DNA of 64,000 nucleotides from Gottfriedia acidiceleris (GCF_004138285.1 NZ_SCFN01000005.1:62001-126000); one strand, 5' to 3'; shown: positions 19,109-28,887, counted from the first letter of the stretch. The notes: a model not told the origin generated them from the sequence alone. Program-made: numbers and translations.

Positions 19109-19138
19109 TTGAAATTTTATTTCAAAAATAGTTATAAT
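19109..19138 (+). promoter_or_regulatory. murQP promoter with RpiR-like operator
   Basis: A -35 TTGAAA (19109) and a -10 TATAAT (19133) are 18 bp apart. The palindrome TTGAAAT-TTT-ATTTCAA (19109-19125) covers the -35 and the spacer and resembles the TGAAA/TTTCA sites of RpiR-family regulators such as MurR. No RpiR gene is in the window, so the regulator must lie elsewhere. Confidence 0.6.
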
Positions 19139-19188
19139 ATATATGAAATTAAATTTAGTTTTAAAAAATTACTTGAGGTGAAGCAAAC

Positions 19189-20079
19189 ATGCTTGAGAAT
19201 TTAACAACCGAAACAAGAAATGAAAAAACAATGAATTTAGATGAGATGTCTATAGAAGAGTTTTTAACTGTAATGAACGAAGAGGATGCTAAGGTTGCCG
19301 CTGCCGTTCGAAATGAAATTCCTAATATTTCTAAAGCTGTTGAAAAAATTGTAACTGCTTTCAAAAGTGGAGGTCGCTTGATTTATATAGGTGCAGGCAC
19401 AAGTGGCCGCATAGGACTTTTAGATGCAGTTGAATGTCCTCCTACATTTGGAACAAGCCCAGAAGAGGTAGTAGGGTTAATTGCAGGTGGAGAAAAAGCT
19501 TTTATAAAGGCAGTTGAAGGTGCTGAGGATAGCGAAGAACTTGCAATTGAAGATTTAAAGGAAATTAAGTTAAGTAAAAATGATATTGTAGTTGGAATTG
19601 CAGCTAGTGGTCGTACGCCTTATGTTATTGGTGGTTTAAAATACGCCAAAGAAATTGGTGCTTCTACTGTAGCGGTTAGTTGTAACAAGGGCTCAAAGAT
19701 TGGTCAAGAGGCAGAAATAGCAATCGAAGTTGTTAATGGGCCTGAAGTATTAACTGGTTCAACTAGATTAAAGGCCGGTACTTCTCAAAAGTTAGTATGC
19801 AATATGTTATCTACAGCATCAATGGTTGGAATTGGAAAAGTATACGGTAACCTAATGGTCGATGTTCAATCAACAAATGAAAAACTAGTTGAGCGTTCAA
19901 AGCGTATTGTAATGGAAGCAACTTCTTGTACGTATGAAATTGCAGAAGAGTATTTAACGAAGTCGAATCAAAGTCCAAAAGTAGCAATCGTTATGATTCT
20001 TACTGGATTTAGTTATGAGCAAGCAATTGAGCAATTGAAAAAATCAGAAGGATTTGTTCGAAAAGCGATACAAAAATAA
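19189..20079 (+). CDS. murQ: N-acetylmuramic acid 6-phosphate etherase
   Basis: A 296-residue SIS-domain lyase that cleaves the lactyl ether of MurNAc-6-P to give GlcNAc-6-P and lactate in cell-wall sugar recovery. IGAGTSGRIGLLDAVECPPTFG (68-89) contains the catalytic Glu82, and EGAEDSEE holds the second acidic residue. ATG 19189 follows TTGAGGTG. It heads a two-gene operon with the MurNAc PTS permease, whose product is its substrate. Confidence 0.95.
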   Translation: MLENLTTETRNEKTMNLDEMSIEEFLTVMNEEDAKVAAAVRNEIPNISKAVEKIVTAFKSGGRLIYIGAGTSGRIGLLDAVECPPTFGTSPEEVVGLIAGGEKAFIKAVEGAEDSEELAIEDLKEIKLSKNDIVVGIAASGRTPYVIGGLKYAKEIGASTVAVSCNKGSKIGQEAEIAIEVVNGPEVLTGSTRLKAGTSQKLVCNMLSTASMVGIGKVYGNLMVDVQSTNEKLVERSKRIVMEATSCTYEIAEEYLTKSNQSPKVAIVMILTGFSYEQAIEQLKKSEGFVRKAIQK

Positions 20080-20097
20080 ATTTTGGAGGAGAAGAAG

Positions 20098-21510
20098 ATG
20101 GATAAATATCAAAGAATAGCTTCTGAAATCGCTGATGCGATTGGCGGTACTGATAATGTAGTTTCATATACAAACTGTATGACAAGACTTCGTGTTAATG
20201 TTGCTGATCGTAGTTTAATCAATGAAGACCAAGTTAAAAAAATTAACGGGGTTTTGGGAACTGTTGATGATGAGACTTACCAAATCATTTTAGGTCCTGG
20301 TACAGTAACTAAAGTTGCAGAACAATTTGGTCATCTAAAAAACAGCTCGTCAGGAAAACAAGGAACTTCATCAGCGGCTTTAAAAGAAAAGGGCTCAGAT
20401 CTTAAAGCTGAGTTAAAAAAGAAAAATAATACACCTTTTAAAAATTTCTTACGAAAAGTCGGTAATATCTTTATTCCATTAATTCCAGCATTCGTTGGTG
20501 CAGGTTTAATTGCTGGTATTGCTTCGATATTATCAAACAATATTACTGCTCAAAACCTAGACGCAGCAACTTGGTCACAATATGTTACAGTTTTAAATGT
20601 AATTAAAAACGCAATTTTTACTTATTTAGTGATTTATGTTGGTATCAACGCAGCGAAGGAATTCGGGGCGACACCATCCCTTGGTGGAGTAATTGGTGGG
20701 GTAACTCTTTTAACAGGTATGCTTCCTGATCAACCAATTAAAAATATCTTTAATGGTGATCCATTAGTTCCAGGACAAGGTGGTATTATTGGTGTACTAC
20801 TTGCAGTCTATTTATTATCACTTTTAGAAAAACAATTACGTAAAGTTATTCCAGATTCTTTAGATATTATTATTACACCTATGATTGCTTTATTAGTAGT
20901 AGGTTTGCTAACAATTTTCTTCATCATGCCATTCGCAGGATTTATTTCTGATAACTTAATTGGCTCAATTAACTGGATTATTGCAAAAGGCGGTATCTTT
21001 GCAGGATTTATATTAGGTATGGGATTCTTACCATTAGTAATGTTAGGTTTACATCAAGTATTAACACCAATTCATATCGAATTAATTAATACAACTGGTG
21101 CAACAGAATTATTACCAATTCTTGCAATGGCAGGTGCTGGACAAGTTGGAGCAGCATTAGCATTATGGTTACGTTGCAAAAAGAATAAATCATTATCAAA
21201 TATGATTAAAGGTGCTCTTCCAGTAGGTATTTTAGGTATTGGTGAACCATTAATTTATGGTGTTACATTACCTCTTGGTCGTCCATTTATCACTGCATGT
21301 ATCGGTGGTGGTATTGGAGGGGCAGTAATTGGAATGTTTGGTAATGTTGGAGCAATTGCAATTGGTCCTTCAGGCGTAGCGTTAGTTCCACTTATTGCGC
21401 ACGGAATGTGGCTTAAATATGTGATCGGATTACTTGCTGGTTATGCTGGTGGTTTCGTCCTTACGTATTTATTCGGTACCCCAAAGGATGCAATGGCTGA
21501 ACAAGAATAA
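20098..21510 (+). CDS. murP: PTS N-acetylmuramic acid permease, EIIBC
   Basis: A 470-residue fusion of an EIIB domain (phosphorylated Cys27 in SYTNCMTRLRV) and an EIIC domain with about ten membrane segments and GIGEPLIYGV as the sugar-site motif. There is no EIIA domain, so a glucose-type EIIA must be borrowed. ATG 20098 is chosen because GGAGGAG ends 6 nt before it. The alternative TTG 20083 precedes that site. Its position directly after murQ makes MurNAc the likely substrate. Sucrose-type EIIBC is the closest alternative family. Confidence 0.88.
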   Translation: MDKYQRIASEIADAIGGTDNVVSYTNCMTRLRVNVADRSLINEDQVKKINGVLGTVDDETYQIILGPGTVTKVAEQFGHLKNSSSGKQGTSSAALKEKGSDLKAELKKKNNTPFKNFLRKVGNIFIPLIPAFVGAGLIAGIASILSNNITAQNLDAATWSQYVTVLNVIKNAIFTYLVIYVGINAAKEFGATPSLGGVIGGVTLLTGMLPDQPIKNIFNGDPLVPGQGGIIGVLLAVYLLSLLEKQLRKVIPDSLDIIITPMIALLVVGLLTIFFIMPFAGFISDNLIGSINWIIAKGGIFAGFILGMGFLPLVMLGLHQVLTPIHIELINTTGATELLPILAMAGAGQVGAALALWLRCKKNKSLSNMIKGALPVGILGIGEPLIYGVTLPLGRPFITACIGGGIGGAVIGMFGNVGAIAIGPSGVALVPLIAHGMWLKYVIGLLAGYAGGFVLTYLFGTPKDAMAEQE

Positions 21511-21521
21511 ATAACAAATAT

Positions 21522-21566
21522 AACCCGAATAATTAGACCTCTCCAGTCTACTATTCGGGTTTTTTA
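21522..21566. terminator. Terminator of murQP (possibly bidirectional)
   Basis: AACCCGAATAATTAGAC pairs with GTCTACTATTCGGGTT with one mismatch, followed by TTTTTT. The convergent minus-strand gene ends at 21571, so it may use the same hairpin. Confidence 0.88.
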
Positions 21567-21570
21567 ATTA

Positions 21571-22479
21571 TTAATCATTGGAATCAATATACTGAACGAT
21601 TCTTTCGCAAATTTCATGAGTGATTAAGGAATCATTTATTGAAGGGTCTGGGGTTTTATTTTGTTCTATACAGTCAAGAAAGTGATCAACTATTTGGTAA
21701 AACCCACGTTTATATAAGGTTGGTTCCCAATCACCAAATTTTGTAATATTGATTTCTTTATTATGATAATGGGTTGTTTCGACTAAACTACTCACTACAT
21801 ATTTATTTTGTGGTGTCATATATTCAATGATTTCTTCCGTAACACCATTGTTCCTGTTCATTATTCCAATAGCCGTACATCCTTCACCTATAAGATGAAT
21901 AACTAGGTGTTCGAGCATATTATCTTTTTTTAAGAAATTGATTTTTAAATCAACTACATTAGTGGACATTAAATACCTAAGTGTATCCACCACATGGATA
22001 AAATCCTCTACAACAAATCTTCTAGTATATTCAGGAAAGTTAAATCTATTTTTTTGCATGATTATTAAGTTAGCCTTCCCATGCATAGTAAGCTCTCTTA
22101 CTCTAGGGATAAATCGTCTATTGAATCCAACCATTGCTATTTTTCCTTGTTCTCTGGCTAGATTTACAATTTGTTCAGTTTCTTTAAAATTCATTGAAAT
22201 AGGCTTATCAATATAAACGTTTATACCATTTAATAATAATTTTTTAGTTATCATATAATGAGCTTCCGTGGCTGTACTAACAAACGCTGCATCAATATTC
22301 TTTTCTATCAATTCATCTACTGTATTAACAGTTTCATTGATTCGATATTTGTTTGATAAATTGTCTAGTGTTTCATTACTTCTCGTACATAGCACCAACT
22401 CGATCTTTTCTTTTTCAGAAAGAACCGGTAGATAGGCTTTCGCAGCTATATCTCCTAAACCGATTATTCCAATTCTCAT
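21571..22479 (-). CDS. Gfo/Idh/MocA family oxidoreductase
   Basis: A 302-residue NAD(P)-dependent oxidoreductase with GLGDIAAKAYLP at 7-18 (dinucleotide fold), AFVSTATEAHY and YIDKPIS around 94-100 in place of the usual EKP. The C-terminal half is a short alpha/beta domain. It is convergent with murP and shares the terminator. Substrate unknown. Proximity to MurNAc genes suggests sugar-acid or amino-sugar oxidation, but the opposite orientation makes functional linkage uncertain. It differs from the cysteine-rich oxidoreductase at 3626. Confidence 0.8.
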   Translation of the reverse strand: MRIGIIGLGDIAAKAYLPVLSEKEKIELVLCTRSNETLDNLSNKYRINETVNTVDELIEKNIDAAFVSTATEAHYMITKKLLLNGINVYIDKPISMNFKETEQIVNLAREQGKIAMVGFNRRFIPRVRELTMHGKANLIIMQKNRFNFPEYTRRFVVEDFIHVVDTLRYLMSTNVVDLKINFLKKDNMLEHLVIHLIGEGCTAIGIMNRNNGVTEEIIEYMTPQNKYVVSSLVETTHYHNKEINITKFGDWEPTLYKRGFYQIVDHFLDCIEQNKTPDPSINDSLITHEICERIVQYIDSND

Positions 22480-22933
22480 ATGCTAACACCTCACTTGTTA
22501 TTAATTGAAACATAGAAAAGTGGTAAAGTAAGTAATTGTATGTAATTTTACTTAAAAAATTTTGGATACTCAGATCAATATTTCGGTTAAATCAAAATGT
22601 TTTTTTAATTTTCAAAAAACTATTTATTCATTTAAGCTTTTCCATTATAATAAGGTCTAAAGTTGATTTTGATAATGATTTACTATTCCATTTTCCATTC
22701 CATTTATCCTTTCCACACTAAACTTAGCAAATGCCTTATTTTGCAATTTACTTTCAATTAATTTCAAAGATACTATTTAAAGCGAATAATTTGTAAGCGT
22801 TTTCTGAAAGAGGGTTTTATATGAATAATTGCCCTGAATTTTTTTGTTAATGACTAAAATTTCATACATACAAGAAAGAGCTATCAGTATTAAAAATTAA
22901 TATAAAATAGGTACATAAGCGGAGGGGAAAATT
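22480..22933 (+). other. Intergenic region with a consensus cre site
   Basis: It separates divergent genes. At 22791-22805, TTGTAAGCGTTTTCT matches the CcpA cre consensus at every constrained position, about 130 bp before the acyl-CoA ligase gene. A TATAAAAT at about 22901-22908 could be a -10. The rest is AT-rich with no convincing gene. Confidence 0.55.
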
Positions 22934-24616
22934 ATGAGTACTTCACATTTTGCATATTGGCCAAAAAGGGTTTCTAAATCTTTAACTTTACCTGAGACAA
23001 CACTCTATGATAATTTAGTCGTTTCGGCAAAAAGATATCCAAATAAAACTGCAATAGAGTATTATGGCGCTTCAAAAACGTATAAGCAGCTTCTTGAAGA
23101 GGTTGATCATTTAGCAGGGTATCTTGAGCATAGGTTAAAAATATCCCCTGGTGAACGTGTAATGCTTTATATGCAAAACTCGCCTCAATATGTCATCGCC
23201 TTTTATGCAATATTAAGAGTAAGAGGAATTGTAGTTCCAATTAACCCGATGAATACCACTGATGAACTTGAATTTTACATAAATGATTGTGAAACTAAAA
23301 CCGCAATCATTGGCCAAGAACTATCCCCTCAAATTGAACCTTTACAAGCTACAACTGGATTAGAGAATTTAGTAGTTGCAGTTTACTCTGAATACTTACC
23401 AACAATTCCTTTAGTTTCCGATTTAACGGCTGAAATAACTGAGCCAAAGAAAATTTATCAAAATGAAAATTTATTTTATTGGGAGGATGCTATACAAACA
23501 CAGCTCACCCCATCGATATATGAAGGTAATTCAGAAGATGTTGCAGTTCTTCCATACACTTCAGGAACAACAGGTTTACCAAAAGGCTGTATACACACAC
23601 ATAAAACGGTACAAGCAAATGTAGTAGGATCTGCCGTTTGGATGAATATTTCTGCAAATGCCGTTAGCTTTTCAACTTTGCCTCTATTCCATGTTACAGG
23701 AATGGTTCATGGAATGCATACACCGATTCTTACTGGTTCAAGTATGGTATTGCTAACAAGATGGAATCGAAACCATGCATGCAAACTGATTGAAAACTAT
23801 CAATGTACCCATTGGGTAAATATTAGTACAATGCTAATCGACTTTTTAGCAAATCCAACTTTAAATACAGATGACATCAAGTCTCTTGTAAATATTGCAG
23901 GTGGTGGGGCTCCTCTTCCAGAAGCAGTAGGTGAGCAGCTATTCCAATTAACAGGTTTAAAGTTCGTAGAAGGTTATGGATTATCAGAAACAATCGCACA
24001 AACTCATTTTAATCCGCCAGATCGACCAAAACTTCAATGTCTTGGAATTCCATCATTTGACGTAGACGCCAGAATTATCGAGCCAGCAACAATGAAACAG
24101 TTAGGTGTTGGAGAGGTTGGTGAGATTGTTGTTAATGGACCACAAGTATTTAAAGGTTACTTTAACCGATCAGAAGAAACAAATGACGCCTTTATTGAAA
24201 TAGACGGTAAACTATTTTTCCGTACAGGAGATATCGGTCGGTTTGATGATGAAGGGTACTATTTTATAGTTGACCGTGTTAAAAGGATGATTAACGCGTC
24301 AGGCTTTAAAGTGTGGCCAACCGAAGTAGAAAACCTACTATATAAACATCCAGCCATTCAACAAGCTTGTGTCGTTAGTAAGCCTGATGAAAAAAGGGGC
24401 GAAACAGTAAAGGCGTATGTAATCCTAAATCCTATTTACTTAGGCAAAGTAAGTGAGGATGACATTATCGATTGGTCAAAAGAGCATATGGCTAACTATA
24501 AATATCCGAGATATGTCGAGTTTATCGATAAATTACCAACTACTGCAAGTGGGAAAATTTTATGGAGGACTCTTCAAGAAGCAGAATGGAGTAAAGTTGA
24601 ACAAGTTAATGATTGA
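22934..24616 (+). CDS. Long-chain-fatty-acid CoA ligase-like AMP-forming enzyme
   Basis: A 560-residue ANL-superfamily adenylating enzyme that should activate a fatty or other carboxylic acid to its acyl-CoA. It shows the AMP-binding P-loop YTSGTTGLPKGCIHTHKT (around 197-214), the EGYGLSET motif, FFRTGDIGRFDDEGYYFIVDRVKRMI and the C-terminal TTASGKILWRTL with the catalytic lysine. ATG 22934 follows GGAGGGG. It is a single gene with its own terminator and an upstream cre site, fitting glucose-repressed fatty-acid use. Chain length is not predictable. Confidence 0.85.
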   Translation: MSTSHFAYWPKRVSKSLTLPETTLYDNLVVSAKRYPNKTAIEYYGASKTYKQLLEEVDHLAGYLEHRLKISPGERVMLYMQNSPQYVIAFYAILRVRGIVVPINPMNTTDELEFYINDCETKTAIIGQELSPQIEPLQATTGLENLVVAVYSEYLPTIPLVSDLTAEITEPKKIYQNENLFYWEDAIQTQLTPSIYEGNSEDVAVLPYTSGTTGLPKGCIHTHKTVQANVVGSAVWMNISANAVSFSTLPLFHVTGMVHGMHTPILTGSSMVLLTRWNRNHACKLIENYQCTHWVNISTMLIDFLANPTLNTDDIKSLVNIAGGGAPLPEAVGEQLFQLTGLKFVEGYGLSETIAQTHFNPPDRPKLQCLGIPSFDVDARIIEPATMKQLGVGEVGEIVVNGPQVFKGYFNRSEETNDAFIEIDGKLFFRTGDIGRFDDEGYYFIVDRVKRMINASGFKVWPTEVENLLYKHPAIQQACVVSKPDEKRGETVKAYVILNPIYLGKVSEDDIIDWSKEHMANYKYPRYVEFIDKLPTTASGKILWRTLQEAEWSKVEQVND

Positions 24617-24673
24617 GAAAAGTCAAAAATACGGGGTAGGGGGTAAATAAAAAAGTTAAAAAGAAAATGAAAT

Positions 24674-24711
24674 GGGGAGCCTCAACATCATATGTTTAGG
24701 TTCCCTTTTTT
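24674..24711 (+). terminator. Terminator of the acyl-CoA ligase gene
   Basis: GGGGAGCCTCAACA pairs with TGTTTAGGTTCCC with two imperfect pairs, then a run of six T. Confidence 0.8.
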
Positions 24712-24870
24712 CGTGCTGATTTTTATTTAAACTATTTATCATTTTCCCAACATTGCCATTAAGACATCTGGTAGTTATTACTAGATAGTTGTTTTTAATA
24801 TTCAGACTAATGCTAAATATAGTATGATAAATTTTAAAGAAAACCCTTACATTAACTTACTACTGAAAAG

Positions 24871-26631
24871 GTGATTACAATCGTCAAAATTAGATTACGG
24901 TTAAGAAAATTAAACACTTTACGAAATCAAATATTGGCTGTCTTCTTGATTGTTATGGTGATTGTTTTATCCATTGTTTCCATAATGGTATATAACCAAG
25001 TTGGAACTTTAATGAAAGATACAACAGAGAAGCAAATCAAACAAACGGCTGTTGAAGCAAATGGAAGAATGGAAACCTTGTATAAGCAAATTGACACTTT
25101 ATCAAATCAATTAATGACCAATGAGACAGTTCAACAAATATTACTCGGATTGAAAAACGGAGAAAGTGTTGATTTTGCAAAGAGACAGTCATTAATTAGA
25201 GTAATAAATAACTTTTTAGCTTACTCAAATGGAATCTCTTCTTTTGAGCTATATTCTTCGGAAGGTAATCGTATTTTTCCATTCGGTGAAAAAAATTTAT
25301 CTAGTGTAATCGATGAGAAATGGGTAAAGGAAGCAGAAGCCGAGAAAGGAAGATTAGTGTGGGTAGGGAAAGATCCTAAAAATAGTAACTATTCTTATGC
25401 AATAAGAAGAGTAAGTTTAATGGATCGATGGTTTTCAAATGGAGGATATTTAGTAGTAAGAATTCTTAATAGTTACTTTCAGGTTGAAGAAAGTAATTTA
25501 TCTCCTGGGGAGAAGGATTATATGATGCTACTTGATAGGGATTTAACTCCGATAACGGATAATTACGGCATTGATATTCAAAAGTTTTTACTAGAAGGAT
25601 ACGAATCGATAAAGGTAAATAAAAAACAATATATGATTGTTACGCAACCATCTACAAAAACAGGCTGGACTCTTGTTATTTTAAAACCTACAAGCTTTTT
25701 AAATGAGCGGGTCACACCGGTAAGAAAAGCTACTCTTTTATCTGGGGTGATTGGGTTTATCATTTTTGTCGTATCTTCAATTATTCTAGCAACAATGATC
25801 ACAAGACCGATAAAAAAACTTACAAATACAATGAAGAATGCGAAAATGGACGAGTTGAAAATTAACAAGGAAAGCGCAGCTTCATTAGAAATTATTGAAT
25901 TAAATAGAACGTATAACCAGATGGTAGAAAATACTAATCATTTAATACAGGTCGTTTACGAAAAAGAATTACTTCGTAGTCAAACTGAGTTGAAGGCGCT
26001 ACAAGCCCAAATTGATCCGCACTTCCTTTATAATACGCTAAATGCACTTTATTGGTCTTTAGATGATAGGGGTGAGGAGGATTTAGCTGAAATAGTGATT
26101 GCAATGTCAGGATTATTTCGCTATACAATTGGCAATGCAAACAGTAGTGAATGGGTGACTATACAAGCTGCTCTTGACCAAATTGAACGTTATTTACAGA
26201 TTATGAAAATGAGATTAGGAGAACGGTTGTTATGGGAGATATCTGTTGAGCCGAATCTATTAACTATTAAAATCCCTAAACTGCTAATCCAACCTTTAGT
26301 TGAGAACGCCATTATGCATGGTATTGAAAGTAGTCGGGAACAAGGGATTGTTTTAGTGAAGATTAAAAGGATTAATGACTCATCTAATTTATTAGTGACT
26401 GTTAAGGACAATGGACCGGGGATTAATAGAGAAGCTCTTAATGCTCTTAATCTAGCAATTAAAAATGATAATGTATCATCCTTTAAAGGGATGGGTATGG
26501 CGCTTACTAATGTAAATAAAAGAATTAAATTATATTACGAAGGATATGATTTAAGCGGTCTTCGTTTAGAAAGTGAGATCGGTAAAGGTACAACTGTATT
26601 ATTCGAGGTTCCAGACAAAGGTGGGGAATAA
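24871..26631 (+). CDS. YesM-type sensor histidine kinase
   Basis: A 586-residue LytS/YesM-family kinase. Two membrane helices (about 20-40 and 285-305) flank an extracellular Cache-like sensor. They are followed by a HAMP segment (ATMITRPIKKLTNTM), a His_kinase domain with the phosphorylated His in QIDPHFLYNTLNALYW, and an HATPase_c domain (VENAIMHGIE, DNGPGI, GMGMALTNV). GTG 24871 is weakly supported by GAAAAG. It pairs with the regulator 1 nt downstream and should sense an external sugar, probably xylo-oligosaccharide, to induce the operon that follows. Confidence 0.88.
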   Translation: MITIVKIRLRLRKLNTLRNQILAVFLIVMVIVLSIVSIMVYNQVGTLMKDTTEKQIKQTAVEANGRMETLYKQIDTLSNQLMTNETVQQILLGLKNGESVDFAKRQSLIRVINNFLAYSNGISSFELYSSEGNRIFPFGEKNLSSVIDEKWVKEAEAEKGRLVWVGKDPKNSNYSYAIRRVSLMDRWFSNGGYLVVRILNSYFQVEESNLSPGEKDYMMLLDRDLTPITDNYGIDIQKFLLEGYESIKVNKKQYMIVTQPSTKTGWTLVILKPTSFLNERVTPVRKATLLSGVIGFIIFVVSSIILATMITRPIKKLTNTMKNAKMDELKINKESAASLEIIELNRTYNQMVENTNHLIQVVYEKELLRSQTELKALQAQIDPHFLYNTLNALYWSLDDRGEEDLAEIVIAMSGLFRYTIGNANSSEWVTIQAALDQIERYLQIMKMRLGERLLWEISVEPNLLTIKIPKLLIQPLVENAIMHGIESSREQGIVLVKIKRINDSSNLLVTVKDNGPGINREALNALNLAIKNDNVSSFKGMGMALTNVNKRIKLYYEGYDLSGLRLESEIGKGTTVLFEVPDKGGE

Positions 26632-26632
26632 T

Positions 26633-27427
26633 TTGGATACAAAAACGATTCTAATTGTTGATGATGAACAAGCGACTAGACAAGGATTAAAAAAAACATT
26701 AGAGAAATGGTCAAATGGTAAATTTGATATTGTTAGTGCGGCAAATGGTCAAGAAACATTTGAACAGATGAGCAAAACAAAAATTCATCTATTGGTAACT
26801 GATATTTGTATGCCTGAAATGAATGGTTTAGAGCTTTTAAAAAACCTAAAGGATAAAGGCCATAAGTTTGTTTCAATTATTATTTCTGGACACCCTGACT
26901 TTGAATATGCCCAGGAGGCTATTCGTCTAGGAGTTGTAAATTATTTATTAAAACCGGTAAGTAAACAAAAATTAATTGAGGCTATTGAGCAAGCGCTTGA
27001 AAAGGAAGCGAATATTGAACGGATTGAATATATGGAAAAAGTGACTGATCAGAAATTATTAAAACTAGATCAAGTTAATAACCGCTCTAACTCAATTAAC
27101 GGAGCAAAGACCTTTATTAATGAAAATATAAGCAACCAAATTTCATTAAAAGAAGTTGCGGAATCGGTACATCTAAATGCGAGCTATTTTAGTGTGTTAT
27201 TTAAAGAGCAAGTGGGGTTAACATTTAGTGAGTATTTGACTAGAAAGAGGTTACAAATTGCAAAAAAACTTCTTCTAATAACAGATTTGCAAATTGAAGA
27301 AATTGCACTAGAAGTAGGCTATCAGACAGCTAAATATTTCATTAAGATCTTTAAGGATTACGAGGGTATTACTCCTAGTAAATTTAGAAAAGTGTCAGAA
27401 CTTGATGATTCCCTAATCCAAAAATAG
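26633..27427 (+). CDS. YesN-type response regulator (REC plus AraC helix-turn-helix)
   Basis: A 264-residue regulator. The receiver domain (MDTKTILIVDDEQATRQ, acidic pair Asp10/Asp11, phosphoacceptor Asp in LLVTDICMPEMNG near 56) is joined to a C-terminal AraC-type double helix-turn-helix (about 165-255, ISLKEVAESVHLNASYFSVLFKEQVG). TTG 26633, 1 nt after the kinase stop, is chosen over the overlapping 26573 because GGTGGGG is well placed and the receiver begins there. It should activate the xylose/xylan operon. Confidence 0.9.
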   Translation: MDTKTILIVDDEQATRQGLKKTLEKWSNGKFDIVSAANGQETFEQMSKTKIHLLVTDICMPEMNGLELLKNLKDKGHKFVSIIISGHPDFEYAQEAIRLGVVNYLLKPVSKQKLIEAIEQALEKEANIERIEYMEKVTDQKLLKLDQVNNRSNSINGAKTFINENISNQISLKEVAESVHLNASYFSVLFKEQVGLTFSEYLTRKRLQIAKKLLLITDLQIEEIALEVGYQTAKYFIKIFKDYEGITPSKFRKVSELDDSLIQK

Positions 27428-27443
27428 TGGAATTTTATCCAAT

Positions 27444-27472
27444 CGTGGTTACCTTACCGCGGTTTTTTTTTT
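27444..27472 (+). terminator. Short terminator or attenuator between the regulator and the binding-protein gene
   Basis: CGTGGT pairs with ACCGCG (one G-T) over a 6-nt loop and is followed by ten T. It would keep regulator transcripts from constitutively driving the transporter. Confidence 0.7.
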
Positions 27473-27522
27473 AGTGCTAGAATTTACTTGTAACGAAAAA
27501 TTCAAAAAAATGGGGGTTTGAC

Positions 27523-28830
27523 ATGTTTAAGAAAGCGTCTTCATTAATGTTAGCACTAGTTCTTATACTGATGGTTGCTTTAACTGGCTGTGGTAAATCT
27601 AATAATGCGTCAACTGAAAGCGGTTCCAAAAAAGTGATTAAGTTTATGCATCTTTGGCCAGCTGGAAGTTCTAAGCAACAAAACTTAATTGTATCTGACA
27701 TTATTAAGCAATATGAGGCTGAACATAAGGATGTAAAAATCGAAGTAGAAGTTCTTGAAAATGAGCAATACAAGAATAAGATTAAGGTTCTTTCTTCTTC
27801 TAACGAACTTCCTGATGTTGGGTTTACATGGGCAGCAGGATATATGAAACCATTTGTAAAAGGTGGACTTTTTGCTGATTTAGATGATGTGTTAAATAAC
27901 GGATTAAAAGATTCTTTTGTAAGCGGAACAACAGAAGCATATGCAATCGATGGTAAAACATATGGATTACCTCTAGAACTAAACATTGCTCCAATTTATT
28001 ACAATAAAGCAATTTTTGAAAAATATAACCTTCAAGTACCACAAACTTATAGCGAATTTCAAAATGTTGTTAAAACACTTGCTAAAAATGGAGTTGCTCC
28101 AATCGCTTTAGGAAATAAAGATCGTTGGACAGGTTCACTTTGGTATATGTATTTAGCAGACAGAATTGGTGGAGCTGATGTACTAAATAAAGCAATTAAC
28201 CGTACAGGAACATTCGAAGATCCTGCACTTGTTTCAGCGGCATCAGAGGTTCAAAACTTAGTTAAAGAAAAAGCTTTCAATAAAGGCTTTAATGGATTAT
28301 CGAATGATGAGGGTAAATCTGAATTCTTAAATGGAAATGCAGCTATGTACTTAATGGGAACATGGGAGCTTCCAAACTTTACGACAAATGAAGAAATTCC
28401 AAAAGATTTCCGTGATAATGTAGGTTTCTTTAAATTCCCTACTTATGAAGGTGGAAAAGGAAATATTAATAGCTGGGTTGGTGGTCCTGGAGTAGGTTTA
28501 TTCGTAGCAGAACATTCAAAAGTTAAGGCTGAAGCTAAAGACTTTGTTAAATTCTTTGTAGAGAAGTGGGGAGAGCAATCTGTTGAAAAAGCGGGCGTAA
28601 TCCCAGCTACTAAGGTTGATACTTCAAAAGTAAATTTACCACCGTTATATATTGACGTGTTAAATGAATTAAATAAAGCTAGCAACTTAACACTATTTGC
28701 TGACGTTCAAATGAGTGCTTCTGTAGCAGAAACTCACTTAAATTTAATTCAATCTCTATTCGGAAATGAAGTAAAACCAAAAGATTTTGCTAAACAACAT
28801 GAAGAAGCTTTAAAGGCAGAAGATAAATAA
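27523..28830 (+). CDS. ABC sugar-binding lipoprotein (xylo-oligosaccharide importer)
   Basis: A 435-residue family 1 solute-binding protein with a lipoprotein signal and lipobox LTGC (Cys23). It should be anchored outside the membrane and deliver sugar to the two permeases that follow. The ATG follows GGGGG. It lies between terminator-like hairpins, an arrangement that commonly keeps binding-protein mRNA more abundant than permease mRNA. Xylo-oligosaccharide or xylose as ligand is inferred from the GH43 xylosidase and xylAB in the same run of genes. Confidence 0.9.
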   Translation: MFKKASSLMLALVLILMVALTGCGKSNNASTESGSKKVIKFMHLWPAGSSKQQNLIVSDIIKQYEAEHKDVKIEVEVLENEQYKNKIKVLSSSNELPDVGFTWAAGYMKPFVKGGLFADLDDVLNNGLKDSFVSGTTEAYAIDGKTYGLPLELNIAPIYYNKAIFEKYNLQVPQTYSEFQNVVKTLAKNGVAPIALGNKDRWTGSLWYMYLADRIGGADVLNKAINRTGTFEDPALVSAASEVQNLVKEKAFNKGFNGLSNDEGKSEFLNGNAAMYLMGTWELPNFTTNEEIPKDFRDNVGFFKFPTYEGGKGNINSWVGGPGVGLFVAEHSKVKAEAKDFVKFFVEKWGEQSVEKAGVIPATKVDTSKVNLPPLYIDVLNELNKASNLTLFADVQMSASVAETHLNLIQSLFGNEVKPKDFAKQHEEALKAEDK

Positions 28831-28847
28831 TTCTGATGTACTAAAGA

Positions 28848-28887
28848 AAAGGGCATATGGATTCGTTATAATATGCCCTTGATTTTT
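28848..28887 (+). terminator. Hairpin after the binding-protein gene
   Basis: AAGGGCATAT and ATATGCCCTT form a perfect 10-bp stem with a 12-nt loop, followed by GATTTTT. A leaky terminator or mRNA-stabilising hairpin that lowers expression of the permeases relative to the lipoprotein. Confidence 0.75.

Noticed and set aside
27477-27986. Open frame of 169 codons on the minus strand
   Set aside because: It is antisense to the N-terminal part of the sugar-binding lipoprotein gene, which has a lipobox and a ribosome site.
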